This document shows positions 25,327 through 33,245 of a stretch of 64,000 nucleotides of DNA, one piece after another. Below the pieces are notes generated by a model. The model ran no database searches. It was not told the origin of the DNA and worked only from the letters and a program-made list of their open reading frames with translations. Every line of letters begins with the position of its first letter. Positions within the stretch are counted from its first letter, which is position 1. The stretch is from Adlercreutzia equolifaciens (GTDB lineage: Bacteria > Actinomycetota > Coriobacteriia > Coriobacteriales > Eggerthellaceae). A program made the position numbers and the translations under genes. The DNA lies in the NCBI RefSeq assembly GCF_029076695.1, contig NZ_JARFIK010000001.1, positions 1 through 64,000 on the forward strand, written 5' to 3'.

Positions 25327-26690
25327 GAGCCATGCCGCGCCGAACGGCGGAAGGTGCGCACACGCAGGAACGAGCCGACTGGCACGGGCGCGGCGTCTGC
25401 AGGCATCTCGAAACGATACACGTTGCAGGAGCGATTGGCGGCCGCTGCGGGAATCCAATCGGCGGCGGTAGCGCGGTCCAGGGCCTCCTCCGGCGTAGCG
25501 GGCGCGTCCTCATCATGGACGTCGGGACCGAAGGTGGCCAGCCAATGCAGGTCGCGTACCGCGAGAGTGCGCGACGGCTGGTGCGGCGCGAGGATTTCCA
25601 ACTCGTCGCCTTCCGCGAAACGATTGCGGCACAGGACCGAGAGGAAGCCGTCCTTGCAGCCGACGACGTCGGCCACGTGCATGGTCTCCTGCTCGTAGCC
25701 GTCATAGGTGGGCGCCTGCTCGGCCTCGTCGAAGTAGAAGCCGGTGCCGTAGGGGCGGTGGGACACGGCCAGCAGTTCGTCGGCTACGGCTTCGGGCGCC
25801 TCGCCATCGAGCACGCGACGGTAGGCGCCAACCACACTGGCCACGTAGAAGGCCTTCTTGTTGCGCCCCTCGATTTTGACGGAATCCACGCCGGCGTCAG
25901 CCAGTTCGCGTAGATGGGCCAGCATGTTCATATCCTTCGCATTCATGATGAAGGTACCGCGATCGTCCTCCTCGATGGGGAAGAACTCGCCGGGGCGCTT
26001 TTCCTCTTCGAGCAGGAATTCCATGGACTCGTCGACACGGGACGGATCCCCGGCGGAGTGGCCCGTGCCCAACTGGTAGCTCCAGCGGCAGGGCTGAGTG
26101 CAGTGGCCCTTGTTGCCCGAGCGACCCGTGAGGTAGCTGCTGATGAGGCAACGGCCCGACACCGCCATGCACATGGCGCCGTGGGCAAAGGCCTCGATCT
26201 CCAAATCCGGCGGCGCGTCCTGGCGCAGGCGACGAATGTCCTCCAGGCTCATTTCCCGGGCGCACACCACGCGCTTGGCGCCGAGGGAATGCCACACGCG
26301 GGCCGCGGCGCCATTGGCCACCGAGGCCTGGGTGCTCACATGGCGTTCCACCCGCGGCGCCACTTCGCCAGCTACGGCGAAGGCGCCCAAGTCGCCGATG
26401 ATGAAGGCGTCGACGTCGGCCGCATCCAGGGCGCGGAAGTACTCCGGCAGTGCCGCAATGTCGTCGGGATGCATGAGGATATTGCAGGTGACGTGCACCT
26501 TCACACCGTGCTCATGGGCGAAGGCCACCGCTGCAGGAATATCTTCCAAGGCGAAGTTGGCCGCTCGGGCACGCATACCGAACTTGTCGGCCGCCAGATA
26601 CACCGCGTCGGCCCCGAACCGCACGGCGGCCCGCAGCTGCTCCATCCCACCCGCCGGGGCAAGAAGCTCCATGTTGATTCGGCTTGACAC
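25323..26690 (-). CDS. U32 family tRNA hydroxylation protein (TrhP-like)
   Basis: 455-residue U32 protein. The core begins MELLAPAGGMEQLRAAVRFGADAVYLAADKFGMRA and has the family region EIEAFAHGAMCMAVSGRCLISSYLTGRSGNKGHC followed by further cysteines. The length and the sequence RNKKAFYVASVVGAYRRVLD fit TrhP (YegQ)-type proteins that hydroxylate tRNA U34 to ho5U. The GTG at 26690 is 10 nt past the cysS stop and fits a coupled operon; an ATG six codons later (26672) is the alternative, and neither has an ideal Shine-Dalgarno. The 3' end overlaps the convergent LuxR gene by 4 nt. Confidence 0.83.
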   Translation of the reverse strand: MSSRINMELLAPAGGMEQLRAAVRFGADAVYLAADKFGMRARAANFALEDIPAAVAFAHEHGVKVHVTCNILMHPDDIAALPEYFRALDAADVDAFIIGDLGAFAVAGEVAPRVERHVSTQASVANGAAARVWHSLGAKRVVCAREMSLEDIRRLRQDAPPDLEIEAFAHGAMCMAVSGRCLISSYLTGRSGNKGHCTQPCRWSYQLGTGHSAGDPSRVDESMEFLLEEEKRPGEFFPIEEDDRGTFIMNAKDMNMLAHLRELADAGVDSVKIEGRNKKAFYVASVVGAYRRVLDGEAPEAVADELLAVSHRPYGTGFYFDEAEQAPTYDGYEQETMHVADVVGCKDGFLSVLCRNRFAEGDELEILAPHQPSRTLAVRDLHWLATFGPDVHDEDAPATPEEALDRATAADWIPAAAANRSCNVYRFEMPADAAPVPVGSFLRVRTFRRSARHGS

Positions 26691-26700
26691 CGCTTAAAGA

Positions 26701-28263
26701 CTACCCCTCGTAGGTGACGCGGGCGCCCTGGGGGGTGTCTTCGATGGTGAAGCCCAGGCCGGCCAGACCGTCGCGGACGCCGTCGGCCACGGCCCAGTTC
26801 TTCTCGGCGCGCGCCGTGGCGCGGGCCTCCAGCAGGGCAGCCACGGCCGCCTCCGGATCGTCGCCCGCGTAGCCGGCCAGATCGGCCGCCAGCGCAATGA
26901 CCTCCACTGGGTAGGCCTCGCCCACCCCGGCGGCGGACACGTCGATGCCCAGCACGTCCATAAGTTCCACAATGACATCGCGAGCAGCACGCACCGCCGG
27001 ATAGGTCTCGCCGTTGAGCTGCGTGGTGTCGGCCACCATGGCATTGGCGTCGGTGACGAAGGAGAAGATCTCGCCCACAGCCGCCGGCGCGTTGAAATCG
27101 TCGTCCATGGCCTCGGTGAAGTTCGCTCGCAGCGTCGCCACGCGGTCGGTGAGCGCCGCAGCATCGAGCACGGCCATCAGCTCGGCCTTCGCCTCGGCAA
27201 TACCGCCCACGGCGTCATCGCCCTGGGGCTGGCCCGTTTCCAGCAGCCAGTCGAGCGCCTTCACGGCATTCTCGATACGCGTGAGGGCCGCGTCGGCCTC
27301 GGCCACGCGCTGCTCGCCGAACACGAGCGGGCTGCGGTAGTGGCTTTGCAGCATGAGCATGCGCAGGGCCGCCGGACGCACCTGCTCGAGCACTTCGTGC
27401 AGCAGCAGGAAGTTGTTCAGCGACTTCGACATCTTCTCGGTCTCGCCGGTTTCGGCGTTGGCAATCTGCAGCATGCCGGAGTGCATCCAGTAGTTGGCGA
27501 AGGTGCTGTCGCAGCCGCACTCCGACTGGGCGCGCTCGTTCTCGTGGTGCGGGAACACCAGGTCAGCGCCACCGCCGTGAATGTCGAAGGGCAGCCCCAG
27601 GTACTTCTCGGACATGGCCGAGCACTCGATATGCCAGCCGGGACGGCCCGGGCCCCAGGGCGATTCCCACGCCGGCTCACCGGGCTTAGCAGCCTTCCAC
27701 AGGGCGAAGTCGAGCGGATCGCGCTTGCGGTCCTCCAGGCCCTGGCCGTCGGCGCGCAGCTCGCGGTGGCCGCCCTCCATCTCGTCGATGTCGCGACCGG
27801 AAAGACCGCCGTAGCCGGGGTCAGTGCGCACAGCGAAGTACACGTCGCCCTCGGCCTCGTAGGCATGGCCGCGCTCGATAAGACGCTGCACCAGCGCAAT
27901 CATGGTATCGATTTCCTCGGTAGCCTTCGGGCGAATGTCGGGGTCCTGCACTCCCGCGGCATGCATATCCTCGATGAACAGGCGCGTGTACTCCTCCGCC
28001 ACTTCCGCCGCACTGCGACCCTCTTCGCCCGCGCGCTTGATGATCTTGTCGTCCACGTCGGTGACGTTCTGCACGAAGGTGACGTCGAAGCCGCGCCAGG
28101 CCAGATAGCGGCGGATCATGTCAAAGGAAATGAAGGTGCGCGCATTGCCGATGTGAATGCGGTTGTACACCGTCGGGCCGCACACGTACATGGAGACCTT
28201 CCTCGGCTCCACCGGCTCGAACTCCACCTTCTGACGACGACGAGTATCGTACAGCTTGATCAT
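26701..28263 (-). CDS. cysS: Cysteinyl-tRNA synthetase
   Basis: Class I synthetase of 520 residues. The first zinc Cys and HIGH-like motif occur in YVCGPTVYNRIHIGNARTF, further zinc ligands in GWHIECSAMS and FPHHENERAQSE, and KMSKS in EKMSKSLNNF. The C-terminal DALR-type helical region follows. The ATG at 28263 with GAAGG upstream is favoured over a longer unsupported frame. Followed closely by the TrhP-like gene, giving a translation/tRNA-modification operon. Confidence 0.97.
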   Translation of the reverse strand: MIKLYDTRRRQKVEFEPVEPRKVSMYVCGPTVYNRIHIGNARTFISFDMIRRYLAWRGFDVTFVQNVTDVDDKIIKRAGEEGRSAAEVAEEYTRLFIEDMHAAGVQDPDIRPKATEEIDTMIALVQRLIERGHAYEAEGDVYFAVRTDPGYGGLSGRDIDEMEGGHRELRADGQGLEDRKRDPLDFALWKAAKPGEPAWESPWGPGRPGWHIECSAMSEKYLGLPFDIHGGGADLVFPHHENERAQSECGCDSTFANYWMHSGMLQIANAETGETEKMSKSLNNFLLLHEVLEQVRPAALRMLMLQSHYRSPLVFGEQRVAEADAALTRIENAVKALDWLLETGQPQGDDAVGGIAEAKAELMAVLDAAALTDRVATLRANFTEAMDDDFNAPAAVGEIFSFVTDANAMVADTTQLNGETYPAVRAARDVIVELMDVLGIDVSAAGVGEAYPVEVIALAADLAGYAGDDPEAAVAALLEARATARAEKNWAVADGVRDGLAGLGFTIEDTPQGARVTYEG

Positions 28264-28329
28264 GGGGACCTTCTTTCGCAGATCGGCCGCAGCACTGGGC
28301 ACCGGCCGCTTAATTCTTAAGGTTGTGCC

Positions 28330-28335
28330 ATTGTA
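28330..28335 (-). promoter_or_regulatory. Possible -10 element of cysS
   Basis: Minus-strand TACAAT lies 67 nt upstream of the cysS start. The -35 region is weak (GCGAGA, 17-bp spacing). No T-box-like leader is visible. Confidence 0.3.
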
Positions 28336-28446
28336 GCGCAACCCTCCCCTTCTCGCCGCTCCGCGCCACGGCGCATTTGCCAAAAGGGAAAGATATGATG
28401 CGCGCCTCCCTTACCGCATCTCTTCGCAAGGTTTTGGCGCAAGCGC

Positions 28447-29649
28447 CTAGCGCACCAGGCGATCAAGGAGGTCGATCTTCTTCTCCACTTCCTGGGCGAT
28501 GATTTCTACGCGTCGTTCGGGAATATTTGGATTGCGCCCGAGCAGGGACCGCACGGTATCGGGGTAATCGGCCAGAGCCGACGCATCGTACCAGTCGAAA
28601 TAACCCTCGAAGAGGCGCACTTGGTCTTCGGGATGCATACCGTTGGGCTTGAAGGGCTTGGCCCGATAATCGAAGTCGGCGCGCACCTCCAGAAGTTCCG
28701 CATCGGACCACAGGCACGAACCCGTATCGAACACCGGGGCGAGTCTCGTCACTTCCAGGGTTTCCACATTGCGCACGATACCGAAGTTGCGATAGTGCCT
28801 ATCGCGATTGGCCAGCACGAAATCACCGACGAACATCTTCGCCAGCTCGGTCATAACCGCATCGCCGTCAAGGCCCAGGTCGGTGCAGCATTTCACGTAG
28901 AACTGCAAGTCGGAGAGATTGTTGGGCTTTTTCGCGTTGCGTACCACATCCCACGCGGCCACCAGCTCCTCATCGGGCCCCAGCAGATTGGCGCAGGCAG
29001 AGTACACGCGACGACCGTCCTCGTGCAGCCAGTACGGTGTGAACGCGCCCGGCTTCATGAGTCGGCGATGCAGCGCGGTGGCAGCCACCTCGTTGTACGG
29101 CTCCTGGTTTACGAAGCCCACGCCGGACTTCAGCAGCACACGCCGCCCATCGATGATCTTCCACTTCTTCAGCAAGTCTCCGCCGAGCGTGCTGTTGGGA
29201 GACGACAGGCTCACGCTGGCGTAATCGGGCGCATCGGGCGACGAGCCCGCGGAATCCTGGCCGAGCGTGAGAAACCCCAGATCGTCGGTGAAGTCGTTGT
29301 CGAAGAAGTTGATGGCGTCCCAGGTCCTCGGATCGTCCTGGTCGTTCAGCCAATAGCAGTCGGAAAGAGAAAGCCCGAAGCTTTTCTCAGCCAGCACAAG
29401 GGTGCTATCGAGCTGCAGATTCTCCAGAAGGCGCTTAATTTGCGCACGCGAAGCGGGAATGGCGCGGTGACGCCACCAGTAGTTCAGCTCTTTCTTGGAC
29501 ACCTGTCCATGGCGATCGACCATGCCGAAAGGCGCCGCGGCCACGTTCATGGTCTCAATGATGCGCATGGCCTTGTGATCTTCCAGGTCATACTCGAACG
29601 AGAGCACCGGCGTGTTCTTGTTCATGAGCGTGTAGTGGGCCAAAGCCAT
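28447..29649 (-). CDS. Orphan HipA-like kinase
   Basis: 400-residue protein related to HipA / CtkA Ser/Thr kinases. Visible are a Lys-containing nucleotide-binding strand (RRVLLKSGVGFVNQEPYNEVAATAL), the catalytic loop ANRDRHYRNFGIVR (D-R-H-x-x-N) and the metal motif PVFDTGSCLW. The N-terminal ~120 residues (SFEYDLEDHKAMRIIETMN) do not resemble the canonical HipA N-domain and look specific to this group. No hipB-like antitoxin lies beside it, so a toxin-antitoxin role is unproven. The ATG at 29649 has AAAGGCGG 7 nt upstream; an earlier in-frame ATG at 29670 is less well placed. Confidence 0.8.
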   Translation of the reverse strand: MALAHYTLMNKNTPVLSFEYDLEDHKAMRIIETMNVAAAPFGMVDRHGQVSKKELNYWWRHRAIPASRAQIKRLLENLQLDSTLVLAEKSFGLSLSDCYWLNDQDDPRTWDAINFFDNDFTDDLGFLTLGQDSAGSSPDAPDYASVSLSSPNSTLGGDLLKKWKIIDGRRVLLKSGVGFVNQEPYNEVAATALHRRLMKPGAFTPYWLHEDGRRVYSACANLLGPDEELVAAWDVVRNAKKPNNLSDLQFYVKCCTDLGLDGDAVMTELAKMFVGDFVLANRDRHYRNFGIVRNVETLEVTRLAPVFDTGSCLWSDAELLEVRADFDYRAKPFKPNGMHPEDQVRLFEGYFDWYDASALADYPDTVRSLLGRNPNIPERRVEIIAQEVEKKIDLLDRLVR

Positions 29650-29825
29650 GGAGTCACCGCCTTTCACCATGCTCGGGCCCCTGGCCCGTTGCGATTGCGT
29701 GCGCCCATTATACGTCAGAAGCAGATTCGGCATTCGTCGAGGTTCTCCGGTGCCCCCTAGGCCATGGGCCATGGCTACGAGCCTGCACGCCCGGGACACG
29801 AATCCACGCCAAGGGCCCCATAGAA

Positions 29826-29854
29826 AAGCCCCGATGCGGAGGACATCGGGGCTT
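29826..29854 (-). terminator. Terminator of the sigma/anti-sigma operon
   Basis: An 11-bp stem AAGCCCCGATG (29826-29836) pairs with 29844-29854. On the minus strand it is followed by TTTTCTA. The remaining intergenic sequence to the HipA start (29650-29944) holds no gene. Confidence 0.75.
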
Positions 29855-29944
29855 CAGAGAAAGAGTTTTGTCAGGGACAGCGGCAAAGCTTGCGGACCGC
29901 CAACCAGCTTACGGGACAGCGCGTAAGCTTGCGCTCGCAGGGCC

Positions 29945-30607
29945 TTATTTGTCGACCTCAGCCGAGGGGCTTTCTTCGGCCTCGACGCTGGCGTGGTAGT
30001 TGCCGGGCGTGCCGCTTACCTTGTAGACGTAGGTCTTGTCGTCCTTGTCGAAGGTGCCAATGGCTCCGCCGTTCTCTTTGAGCTGGCCGGTCACGTCGAT
30101 GGGTTCCACGCCCTCGACGGACACGATGACGCCGCCGTCCTTCGACTCGAGAACCTGGCAGGGCAGCGTTTCTGCCGTCGGCGCGCCCTCCTTGGTGTAG
30201 TCGATAATCTCGAAGGTGCCGTCGTTCACATCGCCGCCTTCGGTGCTCATGGACAGCGTGATGTCGCCGCCTTCGCCGTCCGCGTCCTCCACGGTGTACT
30301 CGACGGTGCCCGTCGTCACTTCGCCGTTCTGGCTCATCTGCACGTCCACTTCCTGCGGCTCACCGTTCACCCAGATGGTGGCTTTCTCCACCCAGGTCTC
30401 GCCCGTGGCGGCATAGCAGACGCCGTTCGTGACGACGAACACGCCCAGCAGCGCCGCACAGGCGGCCGTGGCGCACTTCAGCACGTAGTTGCGCTTCTTG
30501 GCTTTCTCCATTGGTATGCTCCTCACCTTTCCCAGCAGTTCAGCAGGAGCATGGACGTCGTTCATCATGGCCTGGTACTGGTTCCGGTTCTGGCTCTGAT
30601 TGCTCAT
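29945..30607 (-). CDS. Membrane protein, probable anti-sigma factor partner
   Basis: 220 residues: a ~40-residue cytoplasmic N-terminus (MSNQSQNRNQYQAMMNDVHAP...), one transmembrane helix (about 43-66, LKCATAACAALLGVFVVTNGV) and an acidic extracytoplasmic domain with beta-strand-like repeats (VDVQMSQNGEVTTGTVEYTVED). It overlaps the upstream ECF sigma gene by 68 nt and is the only other gene in the transcript, the usual arrangement for an anti-sigma factor. No zinc-binding HxxxCxxC motif is present, so it would be an atypical type. The start has AAGGAAG 9 nt upstream. Confidence 0.65.
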   Translation of the reverse strand: MSNQSQNRNQYQAMMNDVHAPAELLGKVRSIPMEKAKKRNYVLKCATAACAALLGVFVVTNGVCYAATGETWVEKATIWVNGEPQEVDVQMSQNGEVTTGTVEYTVEDADGEGGDITLSMSTEGGDVNDGTFEIIDYTKEGAPTAETLPCQVLESKDGGVIVSVEGVEPIDVTGQLKENGGAIGTFDKDDKTYVYKVSGTPGNYHASVEAEESPSAEVDK

Positions 30608-31241
30608 CTTGCCACGCTTCCTTCAGTTGCTGCTTCAATATCTTTCGTGCCCGGGCAAGGCGGGTGCGCACCGTGGGCTCCTTCACGCCCAAGATGGCCG
30701 CGATGTCACGCGTGCTGTAGTCCTCGAAATAGAACAGGTGCACCACGATGCGGCATTTCTCGGGCAGCTGGGCCAAAGCGGCGTACAGATCCTCGTAGGC
30801 GGGATTGCTGAACGATGGTGTGTCCTGCGCCGCGCCCAGGGGCGCGCCGTCGGCGTCGGTGATGTCGCGCAATTCCACGCGTCGGCGCCACAGGGTGCGC
30901 CAGAGGCTTTTGCACTCGTTCACCGTCACGCGGATGAGCCACGCCTTGAGGCGCTCATCGGGGACGGGCATTGACGCTCGCACGGAGCCCGATCCGGCAG
31001 CCCCAACGCGAACGGCCGCTGCGCGATAAGGGACAGCCGCGACAGCATGAGAACCAGCAGCCTCTGCAGAGCCTGCGCCTCCCTCGCCTTCGATCCACCT
31101 TGGCGGCCTCGTGAAAAGCTTGAGGAACACCGCCTGAGTGACGTCGTCGGCATCGGCGGCGCAGCGCGTCTGATTGAGCGCGATGCGATACACCATGTCG
31201 CCGAACTGGTCGACCGCCTGTCGGTATGCCTGCTTGTCCAC
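30540..31241 (-). CDS. ECF sigma factor with long inter-domain insert
   Basis: 233 residues from GTG 31241, which has GAGGGAA 4-5 nt upstream; the open frame runs further upstream without support. Sigma region 2 is recognisable (QFGDMVYRIALNQTRCAADADDVTQAVFLKL). Region 4 is recognisable (LAQLPEKCRIVVHLFYFEDYSTRDIAAILGVKEPTVRTRLARARKIL). Between them, before LKAWLIRVTVNECKSLWR, is an Ala/Gly-rich insert of about 40 residues (GEGGAGSAEAAGSHAVAA...) that is unusual for the family. The C-terminus is Glu/Pro-rich. It probably activates its own operon. Confidence 0.88.
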   Translation of the reverse strand: MDKQAYRQAVDQFGDMVYRIALNQTRCAADADDVTQAVFLKLFTRPPRWIEGEGGAGSAEAAGSHAVAAVPYRAAAVRVGAAGSGSVRASMPVPDERLKAWLIRVTVNECKSLWRTLWRRRVELRDITDADGAPLGAAQDTPSFSNPAYEDLYAALAQLPEKCRIVVHLFYFEDYSTRDIAAILGVKEPTVRTRLARARKILKQQLKEAWQDEQSEPEPEPVPGHDERRPCSC

Positions 31242-31270
31242 GTGCTTCCCTCTTGTCCGGTTGAGGAAGC

Positions 31271-31329
31271 CGCTGCCGTGACGAGTGCTAGCGATCCGCC
31301 GCGGCAGCGCCTTCCAAGAAAGGCCTTTC
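31271..31329 (-). promoter_or_regulatory. Leader hairpin and palindrome upstream of the ECF sigma gene
   Basis: A perfect 12-bp palindrome GAAAGGCCTTTC (31318-31329) and, closer to the gene, a stem CGCTGCCG (31271-31278) / CGGCAGCG (31302-31309) lie in the 100 nt before the GTG start. The first could be an operator or sigma-recognition region, the second a leader structure. Confidence 0.3.
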
Positions 31330-31618
31330 AAGGGTAATACGTTCGGGGGCAAGCAAATGTGCGATTGTGGGAAAAATTTTTTGGGAAATGCGCGCGAGGG
31401 TGCGCGGGGGGGAACGGCTACGGGAACAGGAGCAGAGGGCAGCTGGCGAGGTCGCGGGGGTCGCGGGAATCGCGGAGTCGGCAAGGCGGCTGCGAGCTGC
31501 CAGAGCCCGTGGAGGTGCGGGAGCAAGGATGGTGGAGGTTGCAGGGACCGCGAGAGCGGCAACGCGGCTGAGAAACCGGGTGCCGAGCGATCCGGTTTCC
31601 GCGAAACTACCGAGCTCC

Positions 31619-32001
31619 TGGTCAATCAGACCGTGTTTTCCATCGGTGCCTCCGTTTTGGCTGGTTTTTGGTCAATCGGATCGTGTTTTCCATCGATTCG
31701 GTGGTCAAATCCAAGGCGTTTTCCATCATGCGAAAAAGCACCTGGCGTTTATCCAGGTCAGAGCGTTGACCAGCGACGCTCTTACAAGGATCTTCAGGGA
31801 AATCGATGGAAATCGCGGATTAATTGACCAGAAAATGCCTTTTTTCGCGACGAGGATGGAAACCGTGGCTTAATTGACCACGCTCGCGAGGTTCGGATGG
31901 AAAGCGCGGCGTGATTGACTACCCTCGCGATATGCGGACGGAAAACGGGGGCTGATTGACCATGTTCGAGGCACGGACAGGAAGCGCGATATGATTGGCC
32001 A
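31619..32001. repeat. Palindromic repeat element, copy 1 (expanded)
   Basis: Eight ~27-bp units of the form TGGTCAATnA...TTTTCCATC: three in plus orientation (31619, 31669, 31702) and five inverted (31804, 31854, 31895, 31936, 31975). Unit starts are separated by 50, 33, 102, 50, 41, 41 and 39 bp. The first five have exactly the spacing of copy 2 at 35951-36212. Units 1/5 and 2/4 can pair symmetrically, so a transcript would fold into a long interrupted hairpin with unit 3 in the apex. Short frames run through it on both strands but none looks like a gene. Confidence 0.8.
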
Positions 32002-32113
32002 CTGCCACGACGCAGGCGGAGAATCCGGGAAGACGACCGCTGCCACGACACAGGAGGAGAGCCTGGGAGGACGGCCACTGTCACAACGTAGGCGGAGAGC
32101 CTGGGAATCCGCC
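32000..32113. repeat. Degenerate 38-bp tandem repeat (3 units)
   Basis: Three consecutive 38-bp units (32000, 32038, 32076) beginning CACTGCCACGACGCAGG, CGCTGCCACGACACAGG and CACTGTCACAACGTAGG. They directly continue the inverted arm of the palindromic element and may be decayed versions of its ~40-bp period. Together with the element they fill the 900-bp gap between the sigma and LysR genes; I find no gene there. Confidence 0.65.
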
Positions 32114-32155
32114 CCCTCCCCGTTGCAACTCCCCAGCACCGCTTCCCGTCGCCCG

Positions 32156-33028
32156 TCACGCCTCCGCCGCGTTCTCGAACAATGCCACCGTCTCATCGAG
32201 GAACACCCGCACCGCAGGGGTGACCTCTTTGCGATGCGCCATGCCGAACTCCCACTTCAGGGGAATGTCGAAGGGCCGCGCGACAAGCGGGGCGAAATGA
32301 CCGACATAGGGGCGAGGAGCTAAATAGATTCCGCCACGCAAGCACGTGTTGAGCACCGCGAACATATCGCAAGGCTTCTCCGTCAGGCGAATGCTAGGGT
32401 TATAGTCGCGCAGATACTTGCGAAGAGACTTGAGCCAGGTCGAATTGTGAATGATAACCTGCTCGTCGATGAGATCATCAGGAACGATAACCTCTTTCTG
32501 CGCCAAGGGATGATTGGGCGAAAGAATGCACCAACGAGGCTCGGTCATGACCTTCGTGAAATCCAGGCCGAAGTTCTTGAGCTCGTTCGAATTCTCGTAT
32601 TCCACTATATCGACGGTGCCGTTGGCAATGGAGGGAAGCCAGCTTTCCTGGCTGATCTCGACAAAATGGAGCTCGATCTGCGGATGCGATCGCTGAAGCG
32701 CCAGACAGGCGTCGGGCAGAAACATGGGGATGGGCTGCAGTCCTATCGTTACTACTTCCACATGCTCGGCCGTGGCGCAGTGAACCCGCTTGACCAGATC
32801 GGCCTCACAGTCGAGGAAATCTTGGGCGCCCTCGTAGAGCGCCCTCCCGGCCGCCGTCGGCAAGACACCCTTGCTGGTACGCACTAGTAATTCCACGCCT
32901 AGCTCGCGCTCAAGGACAGAAATCTGCTGCATGAGCGCCTGCGGAGTGATGTAGGCTCGCTGCGCTGCCTGAGCAAAACTGCCGCATTCCACCACGTTGA
33001 TAAAGCCCGCCAGATACCGGTCGTTCAT
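32156..33028 (-). CDS. LysR-family transcriptional regulator
   Basis: 290 residues from ATG 33028 (G-rich site upstream). The N-terminal winged helix-turn-helix reads YLAGFINVVECGSFAQAAQRAYITPQALMQQISVLERELGVELL, followed by a typical effector-binding domain. It is divergent from the Tat flavin reductase gene at 33246, 217 bp apart, so it very probably controls that gene in response to the reductase substrate. The two lie between the two copies of the palindromic repeat element. Confidence 0.92.
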   Translation of the reverse strand: MNDRYLAGFINVVECGSFAQAAQRAYITPQALMQQISVLERELGVELLVRTSKGVLPTAAGRALYEGAQDFLDCEADLVKRVHCATAEHVEVVTIGLQPIPMFLPDACLALQRSHPQIELHFVEISQESWLPSIANGTVDIVEYENSNELKNFGLDFTKVMTEPRWCILSPNHPLAQKEVIVPDDLIDEQVIIHNSTWLKSLRKYLRDYNPSIRLTEKPCDMFAVLNTCLRGGIYLAPRPYVGHFAPLVARPFDIPLKWEFGMAHRKEVTPAVRVFLDETVALFENAAEA

Positions 33029-33245
33029 GACGAGACCCCCTTGCCTCCCTGTTGATCTCATTATAAAGACCCTTCTCACCTGGTATCCCAAGCTTTTTGT
33101 TGGGGTCGACCCAAAAGTGTTCTGCTTCCCTGGGGCCCATCAGCGTCATAAGGTTGAGACAGGCGGTCGCCCTGCGTGGGCAGACCCCGCGTGGGCCGAA
33201 GGAGAAGGGGCCGCCATATTTCTAAGGAAGGGAAAGGGGTTCACC

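Noticed and set aside
28264-28340. T-box riboswitch upstream of cysS
   Set aside because: The leader is only about 65 nt and shows no T-box bulge sequence or specifier stem.
28264-28383. Upstream extension of cysS by 40 codons
   Set aside because: The extra residues are not synthetase-like and the ATG at 28263 has a ribosome site and the canonical start MIKLYDTR.
31804-32001. CRISPR-like array of 27-bp repeats
   Set aside because: The repeats are diverged from each other, gaps are only 12-14 bp, some units are in opposite orientation, and no cas genes are nearby.
31285-32159. Open frames on both strands through the palindromic element (31285-31827 plus, 31794-32159 minus)
   Set aside because: They are low-complexity, lack ribosome sites, and their apparent similarity to frames at 35895-36275 is explained by DNA-level repetition.
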